In this document: piece after piece, positions 45,438 through 58,261 of the stretch
Position numbering within the stretch: position 1 is the stretch's first letter
Layout: each line of letters starts with the position of its first letter
Source: Zanthoxylum bungeanum
Taxonomy: Eukaryota > Streptophyta > Magnoliopsida > Sapindales > Rutaceae
DNA length: 64,000 bases
Assembly (NCBI GenBank): GCA_019454045.1
Contig: SKCR01029062.1
Location: forward strand, 62,001-126,000
Direction: 5' to 3'
Program-made: the position numbers and the translations under genes
The notes under the pieces: model-generated
The model's input: only the letters and a program-made list of their open reading frames with translations
Databases searched by the model: none
Told to the model about the DNA's origin: nothing

Positions 45438-48431
45438 AATTCTCCCCCCTTAAATAGGATTCGTCCTCGAATCCTCTTGGCGTCTAACTCGTGGTTTTGC
45501 TTCTTTACGAATTTCCAAAGATACTTCTTTACTCATCTCTTTGTATTTAACCACTTCTGACTACAAGAGTTTCATTTTTCCCCTTATTAAGTCTTTATTT
45601 CTGATAGTATTTCTACTGGGTACTTCTGACTACCGTCCTTTTGTCGAACCTTATTCTCATTATCTCTAAAATTTCTTCCTATTAGACTCTTACTCAAATC
45701 TTATGATTCTTTATCATGAGTAAACTCTCAGTAGCTTGATTCTTAGTTTCCATCGAGGATTTTAATATGTAAAACCAATACCTAATATTTCCCTACTCCA
45801 TGTGTCCATCTTATCCTTAGAATTATTTCCTACATTGGTTGTATTTCACCGATTATTTTCTCCTAACCTTATCTCGTATTTCCTTATTCTTTACTTCCCT
45901 TTATTAACTCGTATAGACTTCTTTGGTCTATTCTGATAAATTCCTGCCATTGCTTGACTTCTATCCTATCATAATTTAACAACTTCCTTCTCGTCTTCTC
46001 AAAGTCTTACTTGGTCACCCATGAATTACATTTTTGATCTTTTCTTTCAATTCTTCTGCCTTATGTTTCTCGACATCGTTTTGTATCAACTTATTCTGCC
46101 ATTCTTATGATATATTATTAAACCTACCAAACCACCCATAACCCGCTGTTAAACCATCCCAAACCCATAGTGCTTCTGTGTATATCTACCTGATGTCTTT
46201 TCTTACACTGGGTTTTTACAGCTAAAAGAAATTTTTAACTTACTTCCTAGTTACATAATTTTATGCTGATACTATACTCTTCCTTTAGATACTACTGTAA
46301 TTCTTTTGCTATTCTCTTTTGGGACTTATTTTACTATGATGGTTCCTTTCTCGTTCTAATCCTTCATCTTTTTACTATATTTCTTTTCAGAGAACTGTTT
46401 CTATTTGACTATTGCGAGCATTCTCACTTAATCTCTAACCTAATATACCAGCCTTCTTCTACAGTCCTTACTTTTTTCACTCTTTATGAGGTACTCACTA
46501 TTTTTCTTCATAAATGATTTTCTATAATCTTTGTCCCTCTATTCTCTCTGATTCCTTGAAAGTTCCTTCCTAATCTTAGTTTCTTGACTCTTTATTCCTT
46601 TGTTCCCTTGAAAACTTATTTACCTCGTCCCCCAAGATCATCTTCCTTTAAATCCTTGGTCCATTCATTTTATTCTTCCTAAATCCCCGTTCTACTCAAT
46701 ACCACAATCCAATTCGTGTTTTGCCTAAACTTATCATTACACCTCTCCACAAGTTCTTTTCTTTACTACGCTCTAGTGTTCCATAACTATTATCAATTCT
46801 TTATTCTATCGCTTCTTAGAAAAATATACTAAATTTCCCTGTTATTCTTCAATATTCTTATATCATTCCCCAATTTCTATTTCCTTACTAACTACGAGTC
46901 ATTTCTCTATTTGTCTCTTAAATCTCAACCCATTGTTCTTCTTATAAACCTTGATGTGTTCTCTTTATACTACTGTCCATACTAAACACTTAGCACTTTC
47001 TTATATTTCTTACATTTTCTCAAGCCTATCTTTATCCTTTACAATAGACCTCTGTTAGTTCTACCTATCTGTAGATTCTATGACATTTGATCTATTCCTG
47101 GACTCATACTCGTCTAGTAAGCCTTACTCTGAATCACCTTGATCGTTGCACTGTTCTAGGGTTCCCTTGTTTCATTCTTAAAATTTGCCTTGATCTTCTT
47201 CTAGGTAACCTACCTCTCAAGGTCTCTTTATCTCCTAAAACGGACTTAAATCTATTTCTTATGATCGCTTTTACTCATACTAATAGAAATTACTTCAACC
47301 TCATAAATCTTTCCTTTATATTTGGTGGAATTTCTCCATCCTTGTTCCATTCGGGTAACTTCCTTATCTTATATCTTGAAAAAGTGAAGATCTGAGTAGG
47401 TCGGACTTTATCTTATCGAATTCCTTAGTTAGGGTAACTAACTGCTGTTTCGGTCACCACTCATCTTACTGGACTATAGATCTGAGTTTGTAAAGTCTAA
47501 AGTCTCTATACCTCTATAGCATTCAACATCTATTTGAAAATTACACGATCGTCCTCAACTTTCTTGCTTCTTTATCTTATAATGGCCTTGATTAGTCGTA
47601 GGATGATTGCTATCCATACAAGATGGTTCACAGGATATTGAATCAATCTCGAAGGAATTCTTCTTGGGGAAGAGGGTATCTTACTTAATGAGAGAATCTT
47701 TTCTTCGATCTAATCATCTTCTGTTCTATCCTTATCTTACCATACTTACCTTTACTGCTAGTCTTGGTATTATTGCTTAACTCCATGTCTCTGATTTCTA
47801 CTTCCATAGATTCCTTCATTACTCGTCTGTTGCTATTTCTCTATCTGTTTACCTCTATATCTTACTTCTGCCTTTCAAATCCATACTCTCTTTTCTTGCT
47901 GTAAATTTCAGCTATGGCACTCTACATACGCTTCATGCTGCTGTTTTTGTCACTTCTAACTCTTTTTATCCTTATAGGTTTATCCTTGTACATTCTCATG
48001 GATTTCTACTTGACTTTAGACTAATCTACCTTTCAAGGTGGATATCCTTAGGCTTTCCTATTTCCTTCTATCTCTTTACATCTCTGTCTCAAACTAGTTT
48101 AAATTTCTAGGTATATTTCCTTCTAGTCTCATCTTTTCTCACATTTCTTTGGGACTTATCAATCTGGTTTCCTAGCTTATTCAGAACTTCGAAAAGTAAA
48201 CTAAGATGACTATGGAACAATCCCTTAACTAGAGGGAGGAAAAGGAATTCGAGTAGTAGCTGGGAGGTATTTACTAACCTGTCTGGGAAGCTTGAGGACG
48301 TTCTCGAGGATCGGATACTGGAGAGGTAGTGCCTCATATACGAGTATCCCGGACATACTAACGTATACAAGACCCCAGCATTCTGCCCACTGCAGTCACT
48401 GACTCCCTAGACCATGCTCTGATACCATCTT
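45438..48431 (-). other. Interior of element E, no genes seen
   Basis: Strongly C+T rich on the + strand (A+G rich on the element strand). An 87-codon minus frame at 48370-48107 overlaps the leader conserved with F (SYMRHYLSSI here, YARHYLSSI in F), but F stops at once after it, so it is more likely a conserved leader than a gene. No retroviral-type domain recognised. Confidence 0.7.
48416..48427 (-). other. Primer-binding site of element E, initiator tRNA-Met
   Basis: Minus strand TGGTATCAGAGC, 4 bp inside the 5' LTR end at 48432. Confidence 0.92.
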
Positions 48432-51383
48432 TGTAACATCCCCGATCCAGGAGATGCTACCGGCAGGGGATAGATGTGCTAACCCCATAAGCCTCTGACT
48501 TTCTGACTGTACTCTGAACTATATAAATGTCATGCATACAGACCATAACTCAAACAACGTAAAATACTTTTATTAATGCATACTTAGAATACTTCTCTTA
48601 CAACACTTTAAGGACTACTTGTAATGACTATCACATCACTAGTGCATGTATGCAACTCTAACTGGACTATAGTACTCTGACTCTAAACTGGTAGACTCTA
48701 ACCCTGGTGAGTGCATCAGTATCCATCCTCCCGAGCTCGTCCTCCTGGAAAACCCTACAAAATAAATAAAACTGGAGGGGGGTTAGATTGCTATACAATC
48801 TAAGTGAGTGGACTAAAACCGAAAACTAAAGTAAGAGTCTTTTAACTTTAAAATCATACTTTTAGAAATATCTTTTATAAAAACTTTATTTCTTTTGAAA
48901 TCTGTTTCTGAATCTGGTTTCTGAAAACTACTTGCTAAAAATCTGGGTTCTGGAACTCTGAAAACTTTATACTAAAAATCTGAAATCTAAAAACTCTCTG
49001 TTAAAATCTGATTTAAAATGGGTTCTGAAAATTGAGTTTAAAAATCAGAAAAGCTGTGTACTGTAAGTCTGAAAAACTGAAATCTGCTCTACGTCCAGGA
49101 CCATAACTCAACTGGACGTCTCTCTACACCCAGGACCATAACTCAACTGGGTGTACTCTATGCCCAGGACCATAACTCAACTGGGCATCTGAAATCAGGA
49201 TTTCGGGACCCTGTAGCCCCTAGTCCTGCTCGAGGATCTGAGAGCGTCCCCTCAGTCCTCCACATGTGCACATGCGTCTGAATCCGTCAATTCCACTGTA
49301 CTAGTTACATGCTGGGGTGAGGTTTTACCTCATGCCCCGAAAACATAAAAAAAATCAAATTTAAAACTTTCCCATGTAAAGCATTACTAAACATGTCATA
49401 AAACATAAATATCATATAATAGCAGCGATAAAGAAATCTAACGCCCTAAGGCATAAAAATAAGTCTGTTATCAAAAATATGACTTAACAAAAGCAAGTAA
49501 AAAGAAAGTGTCCACTCACTGTATACAGGCTAAGATGAGTCCCTTCACGGGGTGGAAGGCCGCTGAGAATCTTGAGGTCGATCTAAATATATGAATAAGA
49601 ACAAATTCGTTAGCTAATACAACGAGAATATTTCCATAGATAAGAATAAATGTGAAATGCATGAATTATCACCCCCGCTGTCTTTCTAACACGTTAAAGC
49701 ACCCTACAGATTTTTTACGAGGTTCGTTTCGCGGTTACGCAAATAATTTTACGCGTCTACAACTCCTACATCAAAACAGAAGAGTCACTGACAGTGACCT
49801 GACTTTGATAATTCGGTATAAATAGAGGGGATCAGTTCTGGAGCTGAATTTTTTATAAAATACTCCTCTATGAGTCTACTTTATGACATTTTTTACGGAT
49901 CTTGATTTGGACTTCAGAAACTCAACCTATAGGCCGAAATTCAAGGGCTGTCCAACAGAAAAACTGGGCACTAGGGCAGCAGGTCGCCCATCTTCAAAAA
50001 TTCGTTCCGACCTCGTCTTAAGTCCAAAAATTCTAAATTTTGGATATGTTACTCCTTTATGTGTCTAAAGTAACCAAAAGTTTACGGAACTTGATTTCGA
50101 CTTCTAGAACGAAAATTATAAAGTTTTCTTTACACCTTGTTCTGTTACCACAGAACCAGTAGTTTACTGCAGTGCGGCCATGTTTGAAAATTCGGTACGA
50201 CTCTCTCTTAAGTCTAAAAATTCTGAATTTTGAATATGATATTCCCCTATGTTTCTAGTTTACTCAGAATTTCACGGCTTGTCAAACGGATACCTAAAAC
50301 TCATGTTATAACCTAAATACCACAGCCTGTCCAGAAAGTATAGCATACCAACTTACTGTCAAATTCTCATTCACTACTCTATTTATTCTTTCTTGTTTGA
50401 CTCTTCCAAATACAAAAACCAACATACAAAACATCATCTTTTACTCAACTTCACACACATCCAACCTTCAATTTATTTCTTTATTCACTAAATCACTTAC
50501 TAACATTACTAAATAATTCTTTAGGCATTTCAAACTAATTTAGCCAACATCATCACCCATTTCTTCATCATCTAAACCATCAATTTATCATCAAATCAAA
50601 TCAATTCCTAACCCATTTTCCCCCAATTTGAACAAATGGAAAACTCACTTATCATTATCATTACTCATGCTCTTAATATTACACAATTTGTTTAAATCCT
50701 TAAAGGTTCAATTAAAGAAAATGGGTCATGAATCCTTACCTTGCTTCCTTGATTCCAAAGCCTCCTACAAAGCTTCCATGGATGCCTAGACTTCCTTTTC
50801 TTCCTTCTTTCTCTCTTTCTTCTTTCTTCCTTCTTTCTCTCTTCTTCTTCTTTCTCTTCCTTTCTTCTTCTTTCTTTCCCTCTCACGGTTTCTCTTCCTC
50901 TCCCGTCTTCCAATTTCGTTTCTTTCCCTCTTAGGTATAGGTGAATAGTTGCTCTTATATAGGAGGGCTTAATTGATAAAGAAGAGTGTAGAATCTTCTA
51001 GGGAAATGAGAGAAATTTGAGATTTTATCATTTGGGTCCGCTTTTACTATTCATCCAGATTTTGACTTGCGTTTTTGACCTGGTTCTGGTCCGAATTTAA
51101 GAAAATGTTTAACGGGAAAGTTGTAGGTCTCGGTCTAAGCTTTTCGACGATATATAATTCATAAAATTCCGAGTTCTTATGAAAAAGGTATGCCCAAAAT
51201 ACTATATATAGTATAAAAGGGCATACGATACAGTTTCGTCTCGGGACTTCGAAAAATTTACCGATCGTTCCCAAATTCCTTGCAAAATTATATTTGAGTT
51301 CCAACATGATTTATTTTTATACTCCTTTGTCTCGTATGCAGTAATATCGTCATAGGTAGTAGTAATAACTACCGGTCGTTACA
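48432..51383 (-). repeat. 5' LTR of element E (2952 bp)
   Basis: Near-identical to 42486-45437, including the hairpins. The pyrimidine-rich tract (about 50785-50930) differs in repeat content from the first LTR, as expected for slippage. Confidence 0.93.
49091..49188 (-). repeat. Triple hairpin array (E 5' LTR)
   Basis: Same three hairpins at 49091-49119, 49126-49154 and 49160-49188, with stems and loops unchanged relative to the other LTR. Confidence 0.95.
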
Positions 51384-51388
51384 GTTAA

Positions 51389-53284
51389 GGTAAGAATAGA
51401 CTTGATCTAAATTTGAAGTGTTGATATTTTAATGATTTGATGATTATGGTTTGTTGTTAGCTTGAAATTGTTGATGATTATATGGTTATTGTGTTAAGAA
51501 AAGAAAAGATTTAGAGAAACCCCCAATCCAAGAAACCCTAAGTAATGAGTCAAATTAGAGACTGAAATTAAAGGTTGTGATGATATTAAAAGAGTATATT
51601 GATGATATTTTATGTATTTATTGTGGTTATAACTTGAGTAGTGTTTTAGAAGTTGAGAGAGAAGATGAAATTAAAGTTGTGAAAATAGGCTGGCGTAGTG
51701 ACTCGCGCTCCCGGCGTCGCGACGCGTACTGGGAAATTACTCTTTAATACGGTTCTGGAATGTCAACATCGCACGCCCAAGGGACAGCGTCGCGACGCGT
51801 AGCCAAATTTTCCCCATAACCAGTTTTAGTTCATTCCAGTTTCACCCTAGCATTTTAGAGGCCACCCTAAGGATCTCTTATCAGCTCACATACATACATT
51901 ACATCATGACATAAGTATGATACGTCTTGTAGTTATAGCAAGTACTTGAATGGGTAAACTTAGCCTAATTCCGAAATATATTCCTCGGCCTATATTCTAA
52001 TCAAGTTTATCAATTTTAGATCATCGTAGGAATCGTAAATTCCTTCAGCAAAGTGATTTAATGTCAGATGGACTCCAAATCAGTGAGTGGACCATTCTCT
52101 CTAAATGTTTTTACTTATATGTTTTGATACTATACTTACTTTTAAGCACATATGGCGTTAGCCAGATTTTATTTCAGTTGTTTCAAGAAAGAGCATGATT
52201 CAGAAAGATAAGTTTTATTATAGTTATTTTACGAATGGTGATGTTTTTAGAAAAACTATTTTTGAAAGTTTAGTTTTATGATTTTCGAGGCATGGGGTAA
52301 CAAATCATCTCAGTTGTAACTTGACACATATATGGAATTGATGGATATAGATATCATGTGCGCACGTAGTTCATGACTAGGGATGATTGGTGCCCCTAGA
52401 TCCTAGATTCTGAGCCGTATCCCCGGCTCCAGATTTGTGGCTTGGGGGAAGGCGAGAAGTAATGCCCCAAGACCCCCAAATATTTGCGTACGGGGGACGT
52501 CCCCAAGCGTCAGATTTTGCGTATGGGGGACGGCGAGATGTAATACCCACATGCGCCAGATATTTCAGATACAGATTCCTCATAAATAGGATTTCAGATT
52601 CGAATTTCCAGAAATAGATTTTTCAGAAATGATAATATTTATAAAAAGAGCTTTCAGTAGAACTTAGTTTTATTGAAAAGCTCAGAGTCTTACAAACAGA
52701 AATGAGTTTTCAGAAAAGTTTTACAGAAACATAAGTATTTTCAGTTAAGAAAAAGATTTCAGAAAAGATTATTTTTCTGGGAGAATTTTTAGTATTTTTA
52801 GTTTTTAGAACCATGAATTTTCAGAAAGAATCAGTTTTCATTTTTAACTATCCACTCACTGGATCGTTCAAAAGATCTAACCCCCATACTCCCAGTTTCT
52901 TATTTTACAGGTTAATCAGAGGACGAGCTCGTGAGGATGGATATTGATGGCAGTCACTAGGGTGTTGAGTCTACCAGATCGAGTTAGAGATGCAGTACAG
53001 TCACAGTTTAAGAAAGGTCATGTGTTATGCATTCAGTATAGTTGAGATTGTGTGTGTGTAGTAAGTTAAAGTAACCTTTATAGAGACACAAATGTATTAT
53101 TTTATATTTACATTTATGAGTAATAGAGGTGCATTGTATGTTATTGAACTGGGCAAAGGTCCATATACATGAGTCTATATTTGTGACGAATTAGTAGTGA
53201 TGTACATAGTCAGTGAGTCAGAGGCTCGGGGGGATAGGTCGGCCTATTCCCTGCCAGTAACATCTCTTGGAGGGGGATGTTACA
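51389..53284 (+). repeat. 3' LTR of element F (part after element E)
   Basis: Right part is homologous to 36890-38789. It begins at the AAGGTAAG splice-donor-like sequence interrupted by E. It contains two copies of GCGTCGCGACGCG (about 51710 and 51786), a hairpin CTTGGGG/CCCCAAG at 52441-52471 and ends GGGGATGTTACA. Confidence 0.75.
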
Positions 53285-53423
53285 ATGGTAGCATGACAGC
53301 CATGCATGTAGTCAGGCAATCAGTTAGTCAGTAGATGTATGTCAGGGGTCAGGTAATGGTTAGGTCGTCTCCTACCGATCACATGCCTAGATTTCTCAGG
53401 GTGTGACAAGTTGGTATCAAAGC
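53285..53423 (+). mobile_element. LTR end and primer site of another gypsy-like element (G)
   Basis: The LTR end GGGTGTGACA (to 53408) is followed after 3 bp by TGGTATCAAAGC at 53412-53423, one base off the initiator-Met primer site, then CATAGGTTTAGGG. Element F seems to have inserted into this LTR. The downstream body is not recognisable. Confidence 0.6.
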
Positions 53424-54182
53424 ATAGGTTTAGGGTGTAATGACTTTTCCGGCTCTATCGATCTCATGTTAGTCCTCTTACTCATTTATATAACATTGTA
53501 ATCATTACATGTGATAGTTAGAATATAATACCCCGGTCAATCATGAAATATCCAGTACAGTAATTCATCATGCATGACATGTTATTCATATAAACTTATA
53601 TTAGAAGGCTATAAACCTTAAAAATCTCTACCGGAGACTCGGGATGAATTTTTAATATGAAAAGTTAGAATGTGAAATGTTGATCATCAATAATAATTCA
53701 TTTCCTTAATCATTAACAATTATATTTTTCTCATTTCCATGTAAAAAATAAAATTAATTAGGATCGTATCTTTAATCATATTTATCCAAAAAATACAAAT
53801 CCTTCAAATTCTCTTAAATTAATAAATGTGCATTTTAGCCTATTTTACTTTATACTTATTTTATTAATGGAGAATAAAATCTTAGTATAAGTATTAATTT
53901 AGCTAGGTTATAAACATTTATATAGTTAATTTAATATAACATCTTACTCTCAAACTTCGATATAACTTCTATATTAAAACATTAAAAATTAAAAACGAAG
54001 AATGTGAAAAGTTAGAATGTGGGTATTATGGAGTACTTTTGAAATTCTAAAGCAATGTGATCATTAAAATCAATGTGTTGGTTTCCAAATAAGATATTAT
54101 GTTAGTGGTAATTAGATTATAAAAATATATAAATAATTTAATTTTTACTCATGTATCATCATCGATAATAAATTACTTGAGT
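53424..54182. other. AT-rich spacer, nothing recognised
   Basis: No frame, repeat or terminus that I can name; the first ~100 bp may be leader of element G. The last 8 bases (54175-54182) are the TSD of the next element. Confidence 0.5.
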
Positions 54183-54578
54183 TAGACCCGACTAAGGTTA
54201 TGGTTCGAACTGAAACCGAACTGGATAGAGCCATAAAATAACGGTTTCATCCGATTTCGGTTCCAAAACTGAAATCGAATTGAAACTCAATTCTGTTTGG
54301 TTACGGTTCCACATAATGTGGAACCTTAACCTTAAGGTCGATTCGGTTCTGGTTAGGAACATGAACCAAATTACTTTTTTCTTTTTTTCCAAAAATAAAG
54401 GACTAAATCTAAAATGAATCAGTTTTTCCAGTTCGATCTGATTCTATGGTTCCAAAAAAGCTGGAACCGTAACCGGACTAATCTTGAATCGGTTCGGTTA
54501 TGGTTCCAGCTTTCTGGAATTGTGAACATGACAGTTCGGTTCAATTCGAAAACTAAACTGAACCGTTGGCCAAGTCTA
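54183..54578. mobile_element. hAT-like miniature element, 396 bp
   Basis: TSD ACTTGAGT at 54175-54182 and 54579-54586. Imperfect inverted ends TAGACCCGACTAAGG and, from the right, TAGACTTGGCCAACGG. The interior is rich in GGTTC/GAACC units like the element at 37241. No coding capacity. Confidence 0.8.
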
Positions 54579-54878
54579 ACTTGAGTTATATAACTTCCAA
54601 AACTAAATATTAATAACTAATAAATGACAAATAATGGAGGTGAAAGGCTTATGGGCTTATGTGGACATCCTCAAATGTAAAGGAGATGACATGGATAGCT
54701 TGATATGAGATATAATTATTCAACTTTTATATATTATAACTAAATGACAACCCACACAATGCTCGGGGTTCGTATCATAAGTGAAAGATTTAGTAGATTA
54801 AGATTGTCATTTATGAATAGATTGTAATTCATGTTAATTTTTGTGTATTTTTCTAAGAATAATACATGGAATTGTGTA

Positions 54879-55440
54879 TAGGGGTGGAAATTTGGGTCAG
54901 GATTCGTTTATTCGTTCGATTCGATTCGCTTTAAAGCGAATGCGGGTTTGAAAAAATGGATTCGTTTAATAAATGGGTCAATTCGATTCGATTCGATTCA
55001 TTTATTAAACGAATCGAATATAAATTTAAGCTCATTGATTCGTTTATTCATTTAGGATTCGTTTTATTATTTTTATTTACTAGTTCTTGTTAATTTTCAA
55101 TTAAGATTCGAGAAATTATAGCTAATTACTATAGAAAAAGTAATATTTTCGATATTTGGTGAAGTATTTTTAGTAAATATATTAATTACATATTTCATAT
55201 GTATATATTTATGAAGAATTAATATAAATCAAGTGTGGTAAATTAATTTATTAAATAATATCATGACTAAACGAATAAACGAATATTCGTATTCGGTTCG
55301 TTTAATAAAACGAATCGAATACGAATCCTGATATTAGGATTTGTTTAATAAACGAATCAAATACGAATTCATCACATTTTGATTCGATTCATTTAGGATT
55401 CGATACAAATTCAATTTGTTGATTCATTTTTCCACCCCTA
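54879..55440. mobile_element. hAT-like miniature element, 562 bp
   Basis: TSD ATTGTGTA at 54871-54878 and 55441-55448. Terminal inverted repeats TAGGGGTGGAAA / TTTTCCACCCCTA. Both ends carry many copies of GATTCGATTCG-like subterminal repeats around an AT-rich centre. No coding capacity. Confidence 0.9.
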
Positions 55441-55448
55441 ATTGTGTA

Positions 55449-55916
55449 TTCATATTGTTTATAAATGTAACGTAATTGGAATTCAAAATAATATTATAAT
55501 ATTTTACTAACATTTTAAAAAGTATAAATTGAACAGAAGTTTTGTTTTGCTAAAAAATATTTTATGAGGGCATGAAACAAATATATGAATAAGAAATCAA
55601 AATCAGATCTAGCTTTATGGGTTTTGAAATTCAAACAAATGCGTAATTGGTTGGCTTAATCCAGTATTGATAAACTTTTCACTTACCAAAGAAATTTATT
55701 TGTAAGTTGATGACTCACTTATATAGATAGAAATTTAGTAGCAAGAAATTAATGACCATTGGCAAAGAATGTTGAAGAGCCCAATTAGATAAGTGGATAT
55801 TTTTAGAAGTAATTAAGAGGGCTAACTTGTACAGAAGGAAATATTTCAATTTTTATACATTAAAATAGATTTAAGGGAAATTTATAAAAACTAACAAAAA
55901 ATTACTCATTTTTCAA
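55449..55916. other. AT-rich spacer, nothing recognised
   Basis: No ORF or repeat I can name between the hAT-like element and the MULE terminal repeat. Confidence 0.5.
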
Positions 55917-56037
55917 AATAAACCATAACGTTTATCATTTTCATTTCTATCCATAGTTTTTAAAGTGTACTTCGGAGAGTCTGGATTCTCCGAAATACAC
56001 ACTGAAGTTGGTGTAAATTCAGAGATCTGAACTATTA

Positions 56038-56121
56038 TCCGAACTATTACTTTAAATTCTGAAGTATTAATTCAGATCTCCAAAGTATTCTTTAAATTTT
56101 CAAAGTTTGAAAAAAAAAAGT
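56038..56121 (+). repeat. Left inverted repeat of MULE (inner part)
   Basis: Partner of 61981-62063. Where the right copy has CG or CGG the left often has CA or TAA, a deamination pattern. Confidence 0.8.
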
Positions 56122-58011
56122 TTATAAAACTGGGCATTCCCATTTGTTCTCACTATAAAAATTAGCCTTCCTTTTTTGCCAACCCACTTTTTGAAGTTTC
56201 TTCATATTCTCCTAAGTCTAAAATGGAACAAATACCTCTTACTTTCTACAATGATGAGTCTTGAGAGAAATTAGATAATGGCAGCGATTAATACATGGGA
56301 GGATCTATTTTTTAGAGTTAGGTACTGCGGGCACAACTTATGAGCAATTTGTGGAAATATTATACGTGCGAATGTAGAGAAGTAAAATGGAGTATAAAGA
56401 CAGTATGAAAAGTTTATTTTCATTATATTCGTAGCGATGTTTAGTTATTGAAATTGGTAGTCAAAATGACTGAGAGTGGTTTTTAAATTTACACTCAAAT
56501 GTCGTTCGACAATGTAGTATAGTCGAGATATATTTGAGTTGGGATAAGATTACTACTAGCAAATGTCAATAATCTAGAGGTTGTTATTCATCGAGTTGTA
56601 ATATGATAAGCCATTCAGTTCCAGTTTATGTGTTATATGAAGCTCCTTGGGATAATTATACAATGGGTAGAGATGATGAAAATGTCCAAAGATCATGGTC
56701 AACTGGTGGGTTTGTTGGAGGTGATATGGTTGGTCCTTCAACAAAAGTTCTAGAAGTTAACATGAATATTCGACTGTATGCATCTTGATGTCTCCCTCCT
56801 ATCATTTCTATGACGAATATGCCTTTAAACACCAATATATCAACATCGGGTGGTGGCAAAATGAGGGTGGGTAAATGCTACTCCTCTAAACTTGAGCCGC
56901 ATAAAGACTTGGCTTTTATTGTTGTAAGGGGCACTTTAAAACCACTGTAAGCAGGTCGACGAAAACAAGATTTGAAGCTCGTTGTACTGATCAATCATGG
57001 GACTGGAAAGTGCAGGCACGGAGCATTTCTGAGTCAAAAACTTGAACTGAATTGTAAATGAGTACGTGAAGATACACCCCTGCAATTCTAATAATGTTGG
57101 TTCCGGAGGAGTCGTATTAGTAATCGGATTATTGGTGACATTGTCAAAGATAAATTTTTGGATGCCAACAGAATCGTTAAGCCAAGAGATATTGTGAGTA
57201 ATATTTAATCTGAGTATGGGGTTCAATTATCATACAACCAAGCATGTAGGTCAATAGAGTTTGCAATGCAAGTTGTATGCATTGATGCCATTGTATTCAC
57301 ATGTATTGCAGGGTATTAATCCCAAGACAATTACTCATTTGTACACAAATGAAAAAGGTCAGTTTCTTTATTATTTTGTTACAATAAGTCAAAGTATTCA
57401 GGGGTTTATTTCATCGATCAAACCGGTAATAGCACTTGATAGAATTTTTTTGAAAGGCAAGTATAGTGGATTACTGTTTATTACTGCCGCCGATTATGGA
57501 AATAACTAAATATATCCTTTGCCATTTGGTATTATGGACTCCGAAAATGATCGGTCATGGATTTGGTTTATGACCAAACTCTGTGGTTGCATCAAAGATG
57601 TGGCATATCTAATTTTAATTTCTAATCGACAGTGCAACATTGAGAAATCTATTATGACAGTTTTCCCTAAAGCTTCTTATGGTGTTTGCATCCACCACGT
57701 GTCTATGAACCTTAAAGTTAGGTTCAGGATGAGACAAAAGGATATGGACAATTTTATGATGACCTACTTTGTTGTTGCCAAGTCATAAAGACATCAGAAT
57801 TGTAATATCCCGAATATTTTTCGGAACGGTTCTAGAAGCTTTCTGAACTGAAGTTCGGAATTTGGAACTGATTGATATTCTCTATGTGTTGGAAAATAGA
57901 TGGGAATATTTTTAAGTCAAGTTTCTTCGTGTTGGAAAACGCGTGGTTTCGAGAACCGGTTACGTGATTTTTTATTATATCGTTTTACGCATAAAAGTTT
58001 CTTGTTTCGGC

Positions 58012-58019
58012 TATAAATA
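58012..58019 (+). promoter_or_regulatory. TATA box of LTR H
   Basis: TATAAATA in the context GGCTATAAATATAGC, about 210 bp into the LTR; a plausible LTR promoter. Confidence 0.5.
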
Positions 58020-58261
58020 TAGCAAATGAACTCCGATTGAGCTGATTCTTGAAACATTAAACTCATTTTTCCGAGACGAACAACTTTTATGTTGAACACT
58101 TTTTGCAATTCGCATCAAAAGGGCTTCAAAATAGCTGATTTTCAAAAATACCCTTATAAGTGGTGGCAATTTTATAATTTCTGGAAGAATGGTATTACAT
58201 GTAAAGTTTCTTTTACAGTTCATCATTACAAAAAAAAAAAAAAAAAAAAACGAGTGAGAAA

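Larger units (their letters stand above)
42486..51383 (-). mobile_element. Element E: young gypsy-like non-autonomous element
   Basis: An 8.9 kb element on the minus strand with TSD GTTAA. The 5' LTR is 48432-51383 and the 3' LTR 42486-45437, both exactly 2952 bp. The initiator-Met primer site TGGTATCAGAGC is at 48416-48427 and the polypurine tract AAGGGGGGAGAATTT at 45438-45452. The interior is only 2994 bp, purine-rich on the element strand and gene-free. LTR copies differ by scattered substitutions and a few small indels, so insertion is recent. TG...TTACA termini and the leader resemble Tekay/Del-type gypsy elements, but with no polymerase present the superfamily assignment is an inference. 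Confidence 0.9.
36865..53284 (+). mobile_element. Element F: gypsy-like non-autonomous element with ~3 kb LTRs (outermost of the nest)
   Basis: 5' LTR remnant ends at 38789 (GATGTTACA); primer site TGGTATCAGATC at 38794-38805; interior from 38790; 3' LTR ends at 53284 (GATGTTACA). The sequences 36890-38789 and 52330-53284 match apart from a hAT-like insertion in the former. The leader after the primer site matches that of element E base for base over long stretches (for example GTCTAGGGAGTCAGTGACTG), so E and F are one family. The interior is purine-rich on the element strand and shows no gag or pol. E is inserted at 42486, probably within the F 3' LTR, because the AAGGTAAG that follows E at 51387 has a counterpart inside the E LTR. 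The F 3' LTR start was not located. Confidence 0.72.

Noticed and set aside
45438..48431. C+T-rich + strand with frames of 84-102 codons (for example 46263-46517, 47087-47395) as small host genes
   Set aside because: They lie inside a transposable element on the strand opposite to its sense, are hydrophobic only because T-rich codons encode Phe/Leu/Ile, and lack initiation context or homologous frames in F.
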